A stretch of DNA of 64,000 nt from Mycobacterium sp. 852013-51886_SCH5428379 (GTDB taxonomy: Bacteria; Actinomycetota; Actinomycetes; Mycobacteriales; Mycobacteriaceae), in contig NZ_LZSU01000029.1 of assembly GCF_001665575.1 (NCBI RefSeq), positions 52,917 to 116,916 on the forward strand. The letters are read 5' to 3'. The position numbers and the translations under genes were made by a program. Below the pieces are notes generated by a model, which saw nothing but the letters and a program-made list of their open reading frames with translations, was not told the DNA's origin and made no database searches. Shown here one piece after another: positions 50,636 through 62,961 of the stretch; position 1 is the first letter of the stretch, and each line of letters starts with the position of its first letter.

Positions 50636-51281
50636 AGCGTCCACCCGCTCGGCCCTGAACGATCAGGAACGCGCTGACCAGCAGCACCCAGGCCGGGAAG
50701 GCCAGCGTGAGCCACATGCTGACCTCCGCGGCCGCCATGAGCGGGAGCGCGAGCGCGTAGGTGGTCATCACCAGGGCCCGCGGCATCAGTCCGGTGCGCA
50801 GCCAGATCGTCGCCAGCGAGATCATGAACACCGCGGCCATCCGCAGGGCGTAGGTCTTCGACAGCGTCACCAGCACCGTCTGTCCGAACAGCGCAACCTC
50901 GGCGCGGATCGGCGATTCGGCCAGATGCCCACCGGTGGCCTCGAGACCCGCCCCGATCCCGGCGACGGTGAACATCATCGCCAGGAACAGCAGACCGCTG
51001 CCGAGGAACACCGTCGCGAAGAAACGGTCCTCGAGGTCGCCGAACCCGTCGCGGATGACGCCGATGAACCACAGGAACGCGATGGCGGCGAACGGCATCA
51101 GAATCGCGGCGATGCGCATGTGGTGGTTCTCGCCGTTCAGCCATTGTGAGCCCGGTTCGGCGCCCTCAGGCAGCGCCGACCGGATCAGCGTCAGTGCCGC
51201 GCCGAACAGCAACGCGAACACCACGCCCGCGAACGCCGCGGCCCGCGGTGTGGACAGGCGGCGCAGATGACGGTCGACCAC
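50592..51281 (-). CDS. Multi-pass membrane protein of unknown function
   Basis: A 229-residue protein with about six helices (AGVVFALLFGAALTLI, AAILMPFAAIAFLWFIGVI, FLGSGLLFLAMMFTVAGIGAG, MAAVFMISLATIWL, ALALPLMAAAEVSMWLTLAF, LLVSAFLIV). I recognise no catalytic motif. GTG at 51281. Converges with the ferredoxin gene and lies 27 bases below the thioesterase-like gene's stop on the same strand. Confidence 0.75.
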   Translation of the reverse strand: MVDRHLRRLSTPRAAAFAGVVFALLFGAALTLIRSALPEGAEPGSQWLNGENHHMRIAAILMPFAAIAFLWFIGVIRDGFGDLEDRFFATVFLGSGLLFLAMMFTVAGIGAGLEATGGHLAESPIRAEVALFGQTVLVTLSKTYALRMAAVFMISLATIWLRTGLMPRALVMTTYALALPLMAAAEVSMWLTLAFPAWVLLVSAFLIVQGRAGGRFRDRRSAAPTPDTA

Positions 51282-51308
51282 GCGGTCATGGTCGCACGGG
51301 AACCGCGC

Positions 51309-54753
<3,445 letters not shown>

Positions 54754-54787
54754 CCCTGGGCGCCCGCCCAGCGAGGACCTTGCCTCA

Positions 54788-54805
54788 TATGCGTGTTTGT
54801 GCATA
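54788..54805. promoter_or_regulatory. Candidate metal-regulator operator upstream of CDF gene
   Basis: TATGC-N8-GCATA inverted repeat located 11 bases before the ATG at 54816, next to a -10-like TAGATT. Short AT-rich dyads of this type before metal exporters are usual sites for ArsR/SmtB-family metal sensors. Prediction from symmetry and context only. Confidence 0.4.
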
Positions 54806-54815
54806 GATTGCTCGT

Positions 54816-55718
54816 ATGGGTGCGGGCCACGATCACAGCCACGGACAGGACGTCCGCGTCAGCAGGATGCTGATCGCGGCGGCGATCCTCACCTCGTTCT
54901 TCGTCCTCGAACTCACCACGGCCCTGACGATCAACTCGATCGCGCTGCTCGCCGACGCCGGTCACATGCTCACCGACCTCGTCGCGATGTTCATGGGACT
55001 GACCGCCGTCCTGCTGGCCCGCAAGGGCAGCGCCTCGCCCGCCCGCACCTACGGCTGGCACCGGGCCGAGGTGTTCACCGCCGTCGGTAATGCGGTGCTG
55101 CTGCTCGGCGTCGCGACGTTCATTCTCTACGAGGCGTTCGAACGCCTCGGCGACGCGCCGGACGTCCCCGGGGTGCCGATGATCGTGGTCGCCACGGCGG
55201 GCCTGATCGCCAACCTCGTCGTCGTCCTGCTGCTGCGTTCACAGTCCGAGCACAGCCTCGCCGTCAAGGGCGCCTACATGGAGGTCATGGCCGACACCGT
55301 CGGCAGCATCGGCGTGCTGATCGCCGGCGTCGTCACCGTGACCACCGCGTGGCCGTACGCCGACGTGGTGGTGGCGGTGCTGGTCGCGCTGTGGGTGCTG
55401 CCGCGGGCGTTCTCGCTGGCCCGGGCGGCGCTGCGGATCCTCTCCGAGTCCTCCCCCGCCCACATCGACGTCGACGAACTACGGGCCGCCCTGTGCGCCG
55501 TCGACGGGGTCTCAGAGGTCCATGACCTGCACGTGTGGACGCTGGTGCCCGGCAAGGACGTCGTCACCGCCCACCTGACCTCGGCCGCGGACTCCGCCCG
55601 GGTACTCGGTGACGCCCGCGCGGTGCTCGCCGCCCGCGGACTCGACCATGCGACCGTTCAGGTCGAACCGCCGAACGGGTCCACCGACTGCAGCAACTGC
55701 GACGGGAACGACTGGTAG
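54816..55718 (+). CDS. Cation diffusion facilitator (Zn/Co-type exporter)
   Basis: A 300-residue CDF protein with six helices: a His-rich N-terminus (GHDHSHGQD), the metal site in ALLADAGHMLTDLVAMFMG (HxxxD) and a second in MEVMADTVGSIGVLIAG, and a C-terminal cytoplasmic domain with VSEVHDLHVWTL. It exports Zn or related divalent metals by proton antiport. Confidence 0.93.
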   Translation: MGAGHDHSHGQDVRVSRMLIAAAILTSFFVLELTTALTINSIALLADAGHMLTDLVAMFMGLTAVLLARKGSASPARTYGWHRAEVFTAVGNAVLLLGVATFILYEAFERLGDAPDVPGVPMIVVATAGLIANLVVVLLLRSQSEHSLAVKGAYMEVMADTVGSIGVLIAGVVTVTTAWPYADVVVAVLVALWVLPRAFSLARAALRILSESSPAHIDVDELRAALCAVDGVSEVHDLHVWTLVPGKDVVTAHLTSAADSARVLGDARAVLAARGLDHATVQVEPPNGSTDCSNCDGNDW

Positions 55719-55719
55719 G

Positions 55720-56145
55720 TCAGGCCAGGCCGTACTCGGCGGCCGCGGCCGGATCGCAGTCGTCGAGCAGATCCAGGCAGCGCTGATACTCGTCGGTCTC
55801 GCCGATGGACCGGGCCGCCTTCGCCAGCGCCGCCACACACCGCAGGAAGCCGCGGTTGGGTTCGTGGCGGAACGGCACCGGCCCGAAGCCCTTCCAGCCG
55901 TTGCGGCGCAGCTGGTCGAGCCCGCGGTGGTACCCGGTGCGGGCGTAGGCGTACGCGGTGACGGGTTGTTCGTCGGCCAGCGCCGCCTCGGCGAGTTCGG
56001 CCCACGCCACCGACGCGGACGGATGTGCTGCGGCCACGATCGACGGGTTCTCGCCTGCGGCCAGTTCGGCCTCGGCCTCCGGGTCTCCGGGCAGCAGCAC
56101 CGGCTCCGGTCCGAGGAGGTCACCCATGCGCGTCATGACGCCCAT
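55720..56145 (-). CDS. DUF3151 protein (Rv0360c-like)
   Basis: About 141 residues, all-helical, no membrane segment: AHPSASVAWAELAEAALA, AYAYARTGYHRGLDQLRRNGWKGFGPVPF are typical of DUF3151, a conserved actinobacterial family of unknown role. Starts at ATG 56145, 56136 or 56127 cannot be separated by a ribosome site. The stop lies two bases after the converging CDF stop. Confidence 0.85.
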   Translation of the reverse strand: MGVMTRMGDLLGPEPVLLPGDPEAEAELAAGENPSIVAAAHPSASVAWAELAEAALADEQPVTAYAYARTGYHRGLDQLRRNGWKGFGPVPFRHEPNRGFLRCVAALAKAARSIGETDEYQRCLDLLDDCDPAAAAEYGLA

Positions 56146-56235
56146 TGTGCCGTGCCCGCCGCGGCGAACGGCCATCGGCTCGGATCGATCGATAAGCTCC
56201 TCTTCGTAGCGTCGTTGAGGAGGAACACAGCCGGG

Positions 56236-57018
56236 ATGTCGAATCCACGAGGGCCTGAACAAGGCGATGAGCCGACCAATCCGGAGGTGGCGGGTAAGGG
56301 CGGGTACGACGCCGGGGACGCGACCGAGGTGTTCGCCTCCGGCAAGGCCGACGAACCGGGGTCGCCGGACGACCCGGGCGGTGAGCGTCGGTACACCGCG
56401 CCGTCGGGGTTCGACGCCGGATCGACGCAGAAGATCGACACGCCGCCGGATCCGGCCACCGAGGTGTTCCCGATGTCCGAGCCCACCGAGCAGTTCTCGG
56501 CGCAGCAGAAGCCCGCGAGCCCCCAGGTGATTCCCGCACGCGGCGGTGAGCCGCCTCGACCGGCGCCGGAGTCGCGCCGCAGCTGGGGCTGGGTGATCGC
56601 GGTGGTGCTGGTGATCTTGGCGCTGGTCGCGATCGCGGTGCTGGGCACGCTGTTGCTGACCCGCGGTTCCGATTCGGGCGCCTCGCAGGAGGATCAGGTC
56701 AAGGCCACGATCGAGGAGTTCGACACCGCGATCCAGAACGGCGATCTGGCGACGCTGCGCACCATCACCTGCGGCGCCAAACGTGACAGCTACGTCAACT
56801 ACGACGATAAGGCGTGGGCGGAGACCCATGAGCGGGTGGCGGCGGCCAAGCAGTATCCGGTGGTGGCCAGCGTCGACCAGATCGTGATCAACGGCGACCA
56901 CGCCGAGGCCAACGTCACCGCGTTCATGGCCTACGCACCGCAGACCCGCTCCACCCGCAGCTTCGACCTGGAGTTCCGCGACGAGCAGTGGAAGATCTGC
57001 CAGGCCCCGTCGCCCTAG
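56236..57018 (+). CDS. Membrane-anchored DUF4878-like protein (Rv0361-like)
   Basis: A 260-residue protein: a 115-residue disordered, Pro/acid-rich cytoplasmic part, one helix (WGWVIAVVLVILALVAIAVLGTLLL), then an external domain of about 115 residues with Cys in RTITCGAK and WKICQAP. Same architecture as the protein at 40501-40938, suggesting paralogues. GGAGGAA lies upstream of ATG 56236. Function unknown; possibly cell-envelope associated. Confidence 0.82.
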   Translation: MSNPRGPEQGDEPTNPEVAGKGGYDAGDATEVFASGKADEPGSPDDPGGERRYTAPSGFDAGSTQKIDTPPDPATEVFPMSEPTEQFSAQQKPASPQVIPARGGEPPRPAPESRRSWGWVIAVVLVILALVAIAVLGTLLLTRGSDSGASQEDQVKATIEEFDTAIQNGDLATLRTITCGAKRDSYVNYDDKAWAETHERVAAAKQYPVVASVDQIVINGDHAEANVTAFMAYAPQTRSTRSFDLEFRDEQWKICQAPSP

Positions 57019-57067
57019 GCGATGTCGGGGTAGTTCGTCGCGGTCACCGCAACCAACTACACCCGAA

Positions 57068-58102
57068 TCACGCGCTGACCGACCGTCCCGCGCTGTGCAG
57101 ATCGGTGCACGCCTCGACGACGCGCTCGCTCATCCCCGCCTCGGCCTTCTTCAAATAGCTGCGCGGGTCGTAGACCTTCTTGTTGCCGACCTCCCCGTCG
57201 ACCTTGAGCACGCCGTCGTAGTTGGCGAACATGTGCGCGGCCACCGGGCGGGTGAACGCGTACTGGGTGTCGGTGTCGACGTTCATCTTCACCACGCCGT
57301 AGCGCAGCGCATCTTCGATCTCGCTCTTGAGCGACCCCGACCCGCCGTGGAAGACGAAGTCGAACGGCTGTGCGCCGCTGGGCAATCCGAGCTTGGTCGC
57401 AGCGACGCGCTGACCCTCGGCGAGGACCTCCGGCTTGAGTTTGACGTTGCCGGGCTTGTAGACGCCGTGGACGTTGCCGAAGGTGGCGGCCAGCAGGTAG
57501 CGGCCGCGCTCGCCGGCGCCCAGCGCGTCGACGGTCTTCTCGAAGTCCTCGGCGGTGGTGTAGAGCTTGTCGTTGATCTCGGCCTCCACGCCGTCCTCCT
57601 CGCCGCCGACCACGCCGATCTCGACTTCGAGGACGATCTTCGCGGCCGCCGCCTGTTCGAGGAGTTCGCTGGCGATCGAGAGGTTCTCGTCGATCGGCAC
57701 GGCCGACCCGTCCCACATGTGGGATTGGAACAACGGATCACGCCCTGCCGCAACACGTTCCGCGGAGATCGCCAGCAGCGGGCGGACGTAGGTGTCGAGC
57801 TTGTCCTTCGGGCAGTGGTCGGTGTGCAGCGCGACGGTGATCGGATACTTCGCGGCGATCACATGCGCGAACTCGGCGAGCGCCACCGCGCCGGTGACCA
57901 TGTCCTTGACGCCCAGTCCGGACGCGAATTCTGCTCCGCCGGTGGAGAATTGGATGATGCCGTCACTGCGGGCGTCGGCGAAGCCCTTGATGGCGGCGTT
58001 GAGGCTCTCGGAGCCGACGCAGTTGATGGCCGGGAAGGCGAACCCGTGCTGCTTGGCACGGTCGAGCATCTCGGCGTAGACCTCAGGAGTGGCGATGGGC
58101 AT
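57068..58102 (-). CDS. fba: Class II fructose-bisphosphate aldolase
   Basis: A 344-residue zinc aldolase: ALHTDHCPKD (zinc His), LEVEIGVVGGEEDGV, YLLAATFGNVHGVYKPGNVKL (zinc His), FVFHGGSGS and VVKMNVDTDTQYAF. It splits fructose 1,6-bisphosphate in glycolysis and runs in reverse in gluconeogenesis. Matches Rv0363c; in M. tuberculosis mgtE lies between it and the Rv0361-type gene, but here only 49 bases separate them. Confidence 0.97.
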   Translation of the reverse strand: MPIATPEVYAEMLDRAKQHGFAFPAINCVGSESLNAAIKGFADARSDGIIQFSTGGAEFASGLGVKDMVTGAVALAEFAHVIAAKYPITVALHTDHCPKDKLDTYVRPLLAISAERVAAGRDPLFQSHMWDGSAVPIDENLSIASELLEQAAAAKIVLEVEIGVVGGEEDGVEAEINDKLYTTAEDFEKTVDALGAGERGRYLLAATFGNVHGVYKPGNVKLKPEVLAEGQRVAATKLGLPSGAQPFDFVFHGGSGSLKSEIEDALRYGVVKMNVDTDTQYAFTRPVAAHMFANYDGVLKVDGEVGNKKVYDPRSYLKKAEAGMSERVVEACTDLHSAGRSVSA

Positions 58103-58144
58103 GTCCGCCAGTATCCCCCTCTCAGCGCCGGATCACAGGCCGAG

Positions 58145-59158
58145 TCACATGGTGAGAACCATGCGGTAGCGCGCTCGACCCTCCTCCATCGCGGCGTACG
58201 CCTCGGCGGCCTCGGCCAGTGGCTTCTCCTCGATCTTCGCCCGCACCCCTGACAGCAGCGCGAAGTGCATGGTCTCCTCGACGTCGCGCGAGGTCCCCGA
58301 CGGGTGTCCGGTGACGGTGATACCGGGAGAGATGAGCTGTCCCGGGCTGATCGGCAGCGGGTCCATGGTCACGCCGACGACGATCAATTCGCCCTGCGGC
58401 CCGATCCCGCCGACGGTGTCGGCCATCGCCTGGGAGTTGGCCGCGGTCGCCAGCACCACGCGGGCGCCGCCGAGGTCCTGCAGCGCCTGCGCGACGTCCT
58501 GGGCCTTCGAGTCGATGTAGTGGTGGGCGCCGAGGGCCTTGGCGTCGTCGGCCTTACCGGCCCCGCGGGCGATCGCGACCGTCTCGAAGCCCATGGCTCG
58601 GGCGAACTGCACCCCGAGGTGGCCGAGGCCGCCGACGCCCAGCACGGCCACCAGATCGCCGGCGACGGCGCGTGTGCTGCGCAGCCCGTTGAACACCGTC
58701 ACCCCGGCGCAGCTCATCGGACCCGCCTCGGCGAACGAGAGGCCGTCGGGGATGCGGGCCAGCGCCGTGGCCGGGGCGATCACCGACTCGGCGTAGCCGC
58801 CCGGATAACTCAGGCCGGGGACCTGCCCGTTCTCGCACTGCATGAAGAAGCCCTTGCGACAGGGCACGCAGCGGTTGCAGTTGCCGCCGAACCAGCCGAC
58901 GGCCACCCGGTCGCCGGTCGCGAACCCCTCGACCCCGTCGCCGAGCTCGGCGATGGTGCCGGCGATCTCGTGGCCGGGCGTCAGCGGCCAGCTCAATCCG
59001 GGGAAGCCGCCGTTGACGAAGGCGTGGTCGGTGCCGCAGACGCCACACGCGGCGACGTCGATCCGGACGTGTCCGGCCTGCGGAGAGGTCGTCTCGACCT
59101 CGACGAGATTGAGTGGTTCACCTGCGGCGGCGACGTGGACGGCTTTATGCGTAGGCAT
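58145..59158 (-). CDS. Zinc-dependent alcohol dehydrogenase
   Basis: A 337-residue MDR enzyme: catalytic zinc ligands in ACGVCGTDH and TPGHEIAG, structural zinc in CNRCVPCRKGFFMQC, NAD motif VAVLGVGGLGHLGVQFARAMG. Oxidises primary alcohols or reduces aldehydes with NAD(P). ATG at 59158. Divergent from the DedA gene, with a palindromic repeat (copy 4) between them. Confidence 0.93.
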   Translation of the reverse strand: MPTHKAVHVAAAGEPLNLVEVETTSPQAGHVRIDVAACGVCGTDHAFVNGGFPGLSWPLTPGHEIAGTIAELGDGVEGFATGDRVAVGWFGGNCNRCVPCRKGFFMQCENGQVPGLSYPGGYAESVIAPATALARIPDGLSFAEAGPMSCAGVTVFNGLRSTRAVAGDLVAVLGVGGLGHLGVQFARAMGFETVAIARGAGKADDAKALGAHHYIDSKAQDVAQALQDLGGARVVLATAANSQAMADTVGGIGPQGELIVVGVTMDPLPISPGQLISPGITVTGHPSGTSRDVEETMHFALLSGVRAKIEEKPLAEAAEAYAAMEEGRARYRMVLTM

Positions 59159-59199
59159 GCATACGAGCGTAATGAGGTCTGCTGCTTCGCGGGCGGCAT

Positions 59200-59275
59200 C
59201 GAGTGTGCGTCCAGGGCGGGATTTCGTGCGATTTTCCGCCCTGGACGCACACTCGACGCCACGGACGCACGCTCG
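59200..59275. repeat. Palindromic intergenic element, copy 4
   Basis: Two perfect 20-base inverted arms: CGAGTGTGCGTCCAGGGCGG (59200-59219) and its exact complement at 59236-59255, around a 16-base loop; a further box CGCACGCTCG lies at 59266-59275. Box spacings (46 and 20) equal those of copies 1-3; box 1 is absent. It can form a strong hairpin and sits in the divergent promoter region of adh and dedA. Confidence 0.9.
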
Positions 59276-59316
59276 TCGGCGGGTCGCCCGCTTTTCGGCC
59301 GGTATCTTTGGGACCC

Positions 59317-60036
59317 ATGACGACCACGCCCCTTGCCGATTCTGTGACGCATCTGGCGTTGATGCCGGACTTCCTCGACCCGATGACACTGCTCGGCTAC
59401 TTCGGCACCTGGGCGCTGGTGGGGCTGCTCGTCGTCGTGTTCGTCGAATCCGGCGTGCTGTTCCCGATCCTGCCGGGCGACTCGCTGCTGTTCGTGGCGG
59501 GCATGCTCGCGGCGGGCACCGCAGCGCTGGCCGAGGGCGGCGGCGAGGTCATCGACTTCAAGCTGTGGCAGTTGCTGGTGTTCATCCCGATCGCGGCGAT
59601 CCTGGGCGGGCAGGTCGGCTATTGGATCGGCCGCAACGTCGGCACCGCGATGTTCAAACCGAACGCCCGCGTCCTCAAGCTCAAGTACCTGGAGGAAGCG
59701 CATCTGTTCTTCGAGCAGCGCGGCCCGTTCGCGATCGTCATCGCGCGATTCGTGCCGATCGTCCGCACCCTGGCGCCACTGACCGCCGGCGCGGCGCGGA
59801 TGAGCTATCCGGTGTTCGCGTTGTTCAACATCATCGGCGCGGTGGTGTGGGGCGTCGGTCTGGTGCTGCTGGGCTACTGGCTGGGTCGCTTCCAGATCGT
59901 CCAGGACCTGCTCGAGCCGATCGTCATCGTCATCGTGCTGGTGTCGGTGGTGCCGATCCTGCTGGAGTGGATCAAACGGCGCCGGGCGGCGAAACGGGCG
60001 GGTGTTGCAGCACCGCCGATCGACGACCCGGCCTAG
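59317..60036 (+). CDS. DedA-family membrane protein (Rv0364-like)
   Basis: A 239-residue membrane protein with the family motifs VFVESGVLFPILPGDSLLFVAG and FEQRGPFAIVIARFVPIVRTLAPLTAG (re-entrant loop Arg/Pro). DedA proteins act as lipid scramblases/flippases, including for undecaprenyl phosphate, and support envelope integrity. A -10-like TATCTT (59302-59307) ends nine bases before the ATG, so the leader is very short. Confidence 0.92.
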   Translation: MTTTPLADSVTHLALMPDFLDPMTLLGYFGTWALVGLLVVVFVESGVLFPILPGDSLLFVAGMLAAGTAALAEGGGEVIDFKLWQLLVFIPIAAILGGQVGYWIGRNVGTAMFKPNARVLKLKYLEEAHLFFEQRGPFAIVIARFVPIVRTLAPLTAGAARMSYPVFALFNIIGAVVWGVGLVLLGYWLGRFQIVQDLLEPIVIVIVLVSVVPILLEWIKRRRAAKRAGVAAPPIDDPA

Positions 60037-60845
60037 GAATCATCGAGTAGCGACCAGCTGCCTGCGTCGGCGGCGACCAACCGATCGGCGATACCCGCCT
60101 CGTCGAACGCCGACCGTACGTCGGCGATGGATTCGCTGTAGATCGACCAGCCCGCGATGTGGGCGATCACCACCTTAGGCGCACCGAGCGCCGCCGCAAC
60201 ATCCGCTGCGCGCGGCCCGGTCAGGGTGAGGGGGCGGCCCTGGTTCTTGGTGGGGAGTCGCGACGCCCCGGCGAACAGCACGGCGACGTGGATGTCCTCG
60301 AAGCGCCGCGCGATCTGCGCGACGGGAGCCAGCGACGCGTTGTCTCCGCTCACGTAGACCGTGGGCAGGCCGTCGGCCCGTAGGACGAAGCCCGTGACCT
60401 CGGCGTTGACGTGTCCGGACGCGTCGCGGGTCCCGTCGAGAGGCCCGTGGACGGCCGGAACGCCGGTGACCGTGATGGCTCCGGTCCCGTCGCCGCGGGC
60501 GATCTCGGTGTGCTGCCAGGTCGGTAGGCCGATCGCCCGCCCACCCAGTCTGCTGGCGGCGCCCGGACCTGTCAGCACGAGCGGGACCGATGTGGTGGCC
60601 CACTCCCGTCCTGCAACGTCGAGATTGTCGTGGTGGTCATCATGGCTGAGCAGCACCGCGTCCACGTCGCCGAGTGCCGCGGCGGGCACTGCCGGCGGAT
60701 CGAGTTTGACCATCGCGCCGTAGTCCCGGGGTTCGTCGAACGTCGGATCGGTCACGAAGCGGGTTCCGCCGTAATCAATCACCACGGTGGGGCCGCCGAC
60801 GACGCCGACGGCGAAGAAGTGGCGTTCCGGACCGATGGCGCTCAT
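60033..60845 (-). CDS. MBL-fold hydrolase, UlaG-like
   Basis: About 270 residues: VVIDYGGTRFVTDPTF, the metal motif LLSHDDHHDNLD (HxxxHxD type), VTGVPAVHGP and VYVSGDNA are those of the UlaG/L-ascorbate-6-P lactonase-like branch. Substrate unknown. ATG at 60845 sits one base from the enoyl-CoA hydratase stop, and the gene's end overlaps the dedA stop by four bases. Confidence 0.85.
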   Translation of the reverse strand: MSAIGPERHFFAVGVVGGPTVVIDYGGTRFVTDPTFDEPRDYGAMVKLDPPAVPAAALGDVDAVLLSHDDHHDNLDVAGREWATTSVPLVLTGPGAASRLGGRAIGLPTWQHTEIARGDGTGAITVTGVPAVHGPLDGTRDASGHVNAEVTGFVLRADGLPTVYVSGDNASLAPVAQIARRFEDIHVAVLFAGASRLPTKNQGRPLTLTGPRAADVAAALGAPKVVIAHIAGWSIYSESIADVRSAFDEAGIADRLVAADAGSWSLLDDS

Positions 60846-60846
60846 G

Positions 60847-61689
60847 TCACTGATCGCCGAGTTGGGCGACGTGGTAGCCGAGGCGGGTCTCCACGTCACC
60901 GGGGTCGTGGAAACCGCGTTCGAACAGCGTCTCGATCCGGCGCTGCGCGGCAGGGCGGCCGAGGGCGGCCAGGAACGCCTCCCACTCGGGGGCGATCTCG
61001 TCGTCGCGCGGCAGGCTGTTGACGTCGACGAGTCGCTTTGTTTCGGTGATGGCCCGTTTGTCGAAGGACGCGATGCGGGTGGCCAGCGCATCGACGAACC
61101 CGTCCAGTTCGGCGTCCGGGAGGGCGCGGTTGACGTAGCCATACCGCTCGGCCAGCTCCCCGTCGATGTCGTCGGCCCCCAGCAGCACCTCCAGGGCGCG
61201 ACCCCGGCCGATCAACCGGGGTAGCCGCGCCATCGGCCCGCCGCCGGGCACGAGGCCCGCGCCGACCTCCCACTGCGACAGGATCGCCTTCTCACGGCTG
61301 GCGAATCGCATGTCGCTGGCCAGCGCCAACTCGCTGCCGACGCCGGTCGCGCGGCCGCGGATCGACGCAATCGACACGACCGGGGCGCGGCTCAACCTGG
61401 CGAGCATGTCCGGCAGGGCCTGTAGACCCGTCTTGCCGACGGGCTGACGGGTCGACTCCTCCAGCGGGGCCCGAAAGTCGTAGTGGGTCAGGAAGAACCC
61501 GTCGACGGCACTGTCGAACACCACCACCTTGACGTCGTCGTCCTCCTCGAGCGCGGTGACGACAGCGTTCAGTTCGGGCAGGTTCTGCGGTCCGAAGATG
61601 TTCAGCGGCGGGTGGGTGAAGGTGACGCGCCAATACGCCGGTGAGCGCCGGGTCAGCGAAATCTGTTCGGTCGGCGCACTTCCCGTCAT
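60847..61689 (-). CDS. Enoyl-CoA hydratase/isomerase family protein
   Basis: About 280 residues with a crotonase core: WRVTFTHPPLNIFGPQNLPEL, VFDSAVDGFFLTHYDF, VVSIASIRGRATGVGSELALASDMRFAS (oxyanion-hole region) and GLVPGGGPMARLPRLIGRGRALEVLL. The usual catalytic Glu positions are occupied by Ser/Glu variants, so the reaction is uncertain. ATG at 61689 is chosen; an upstream in-frame start exists. Confidence 0.85.
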   Translation of the reverse strand: MTGSAPTEQISLTRRSPAYWRVTFTHPPLNIFGPQNLPELNAVVTALEEDDDVKVVVFDSAVDGFFLTHYDFRAPLEESTRQPVGKTGLQALPDMLARLSRAPVVSIASIRGRATGVGSELALASDMRFASREKAILSQWEVGAGLVPGGGPMARLPRLIGRGRALEVLLGADDIDGELAERYGYVNRALPDAELDGFVDALATRIASFDKRAITETKRLVDVNSLPRDDEIAPEWEAFLAALGRPAAQRRIETLFERGFHDPGDVETRLGYHVAQLGDQ

Positions 61690-61815
61690 GGGCTGAGGGT
61701 ACCGACGTGCCACGTCTGCGGGTCGGGAATGACTTCTTCATGGTCGGCGTTCCCCCGGGAGTCCGAACCGCGACATCCGCGCCACGGCTCGAACCCCTCA
61801 AGGAGAGGAGCCGTC

Positions 61816-62259
61816 ATGGACTACAGACTCGAAGTCGTTGTCGTACCGGTGTCGGACGTCGACCGGGCCAAGAACTTCTACCAGGCGCTGGGCTGGCGAC
61901 TGGATGCGGATTTCGCTGTCGGAGAGGACTATCGCGTCGTCCAGTTCACCCCGCCCGGATCTGCCGCCTCCATCATCTTCGGCTCCGGCGTGACCACGTC
62001 GACGCCGGGCACCGCTGCGGGCCTCTATCTGGTCGTCACCGACGTCGAGACCGCCCGCGCCGAACTCGCCGACCGCGGGGCCGCGGTCAGCGAGGTGTTC
62101 CACGACAAGACCGGAGTCTTCAATCACGCCGGAGTCGCCGCGCGGGTGCCCGGCCCCGACCCACAACGCCGCAGTTATTCGCCTTTCGCCTCCTTCGAAG
62201 ATCCCGACGGGAACAGTTGGGTGCTTCAGGAGGTCACCGAACTCGCGCCCGGTCGCTGA
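61816..62259 (+). CDS. VOC-fold (glyoxalase-like) protein
   Basis: A 147-residue VOC protein: VVVPVSDVDRAKNFYQALGWRLDADF and YSPFASFEDPDGNSWVLQEV. A strong AAGGAGAGGAG site precedes ATG 61816. Coupled in one transcript with the SDR gene 30 bases downstream; the pair may detoxify or modify one carbonyl compound (inference). Confidence 0.88.
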   Translation: MDYRLEVVVVPVSDVDRAKNFYQALGWRLDADFAVGEDYRVVQFTPPGSAASIIFGSGVTTSTPGTAAGLYLVVTDVETARAELADRGAAVSEVFHDKTGVFNHAGVAARVPGPDPQRRSYSPFASFEDPDGNSWVLQEVTELAPGR

Positions 62260-62289
62260 CCGGACGTGCCACCACCAAAGGAGACAGAT

Positions 62290-62961
62290 ATGAACACAAC
62301 CGACGTGGTCGCTCTCGTGACCGGTGCGAACCGCGGCCTGGGCCGGCGATTCGCCGAACAACTCGTCGCGCGCGGCGCCAAGGTATACGGCGGTGCCCGG
62401 CGACCGGAAACCGTCGACATCCCCGGCGTCATCCCGGTCCAGCTCGACATCACCGATCCCGAATCGATCTCGCGCGCAGCTGAATTGGCCTCCGATGTCA
62501 CCGTGCTGATCAACAACGCAGGCGTCTCGACCCAGGCGAATCTCCTCGACGGCGCCCTCGAGGACATCCGGTTGGAGATGGAGACGCACTACTTCGGCAC
62601 GCTGCAGGTGATCCGCGCGTTCGCGCCCGTCATCGACGGTAACGGAGGTGGCGCCATCCTCAACGTGCTCTCGGTCCTGTCGTGGTATCACCCCCCGACC
62701 AGCGGCGCCTATTCCGCCGCCAAGGCCGCCGGGTGGGCGATGACCGATGCGGTACGAGCCCAGTTGGCGCCCAAGAACATTCACGTCGCCGCGCTGCACG
62801 TCGGCTACATGGACACCGATATGGTGAGCTACATCCCCGCCGACCAGAAGACGGACCCCGGCGTGGTGGCCGAACTCGCGCTCGACGGCCTGTTCGCCGG
62901 CGATAACGAGGTCATCGCCGACGAACTGTCGCGCAACGTGAAAGCGAAGCTGTCGACCTAG
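62290..62961 (+). CDS. Short-chain dehydrogenase/reductase
   Basis: A 223-residue classical SDR: VALVTGANRGLGRRFAEQLV, VLINNAGVS, NVLSVLSWYHPPTSGAYSAAKAAGWAMT (Ser and Tyr-x3-Lys). ATG at 62290 with GGAG upstream. Ends with a 4-base overlap with the converging LLM gene. Confidence 0.9.
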   Translation: MNTTDVVALVTGANRGLGRRFAEQLVARGAKVYGGARRPETVDIPGVIPVQLDITDPESISRAAELASDVTVLINNAGVSTQANLLDGALEDIRLEMETHYFGTLQVIRAFAPVIDGNGGGAILNVLSVLSWYHPPTSGAYSAAKAAGWAMTDAVRAQLAPKNIHVAALHVGYMDTDMVSYIPADQKTDPGVVAELALDGLFAGDNEVIADELSRNVKAKLST

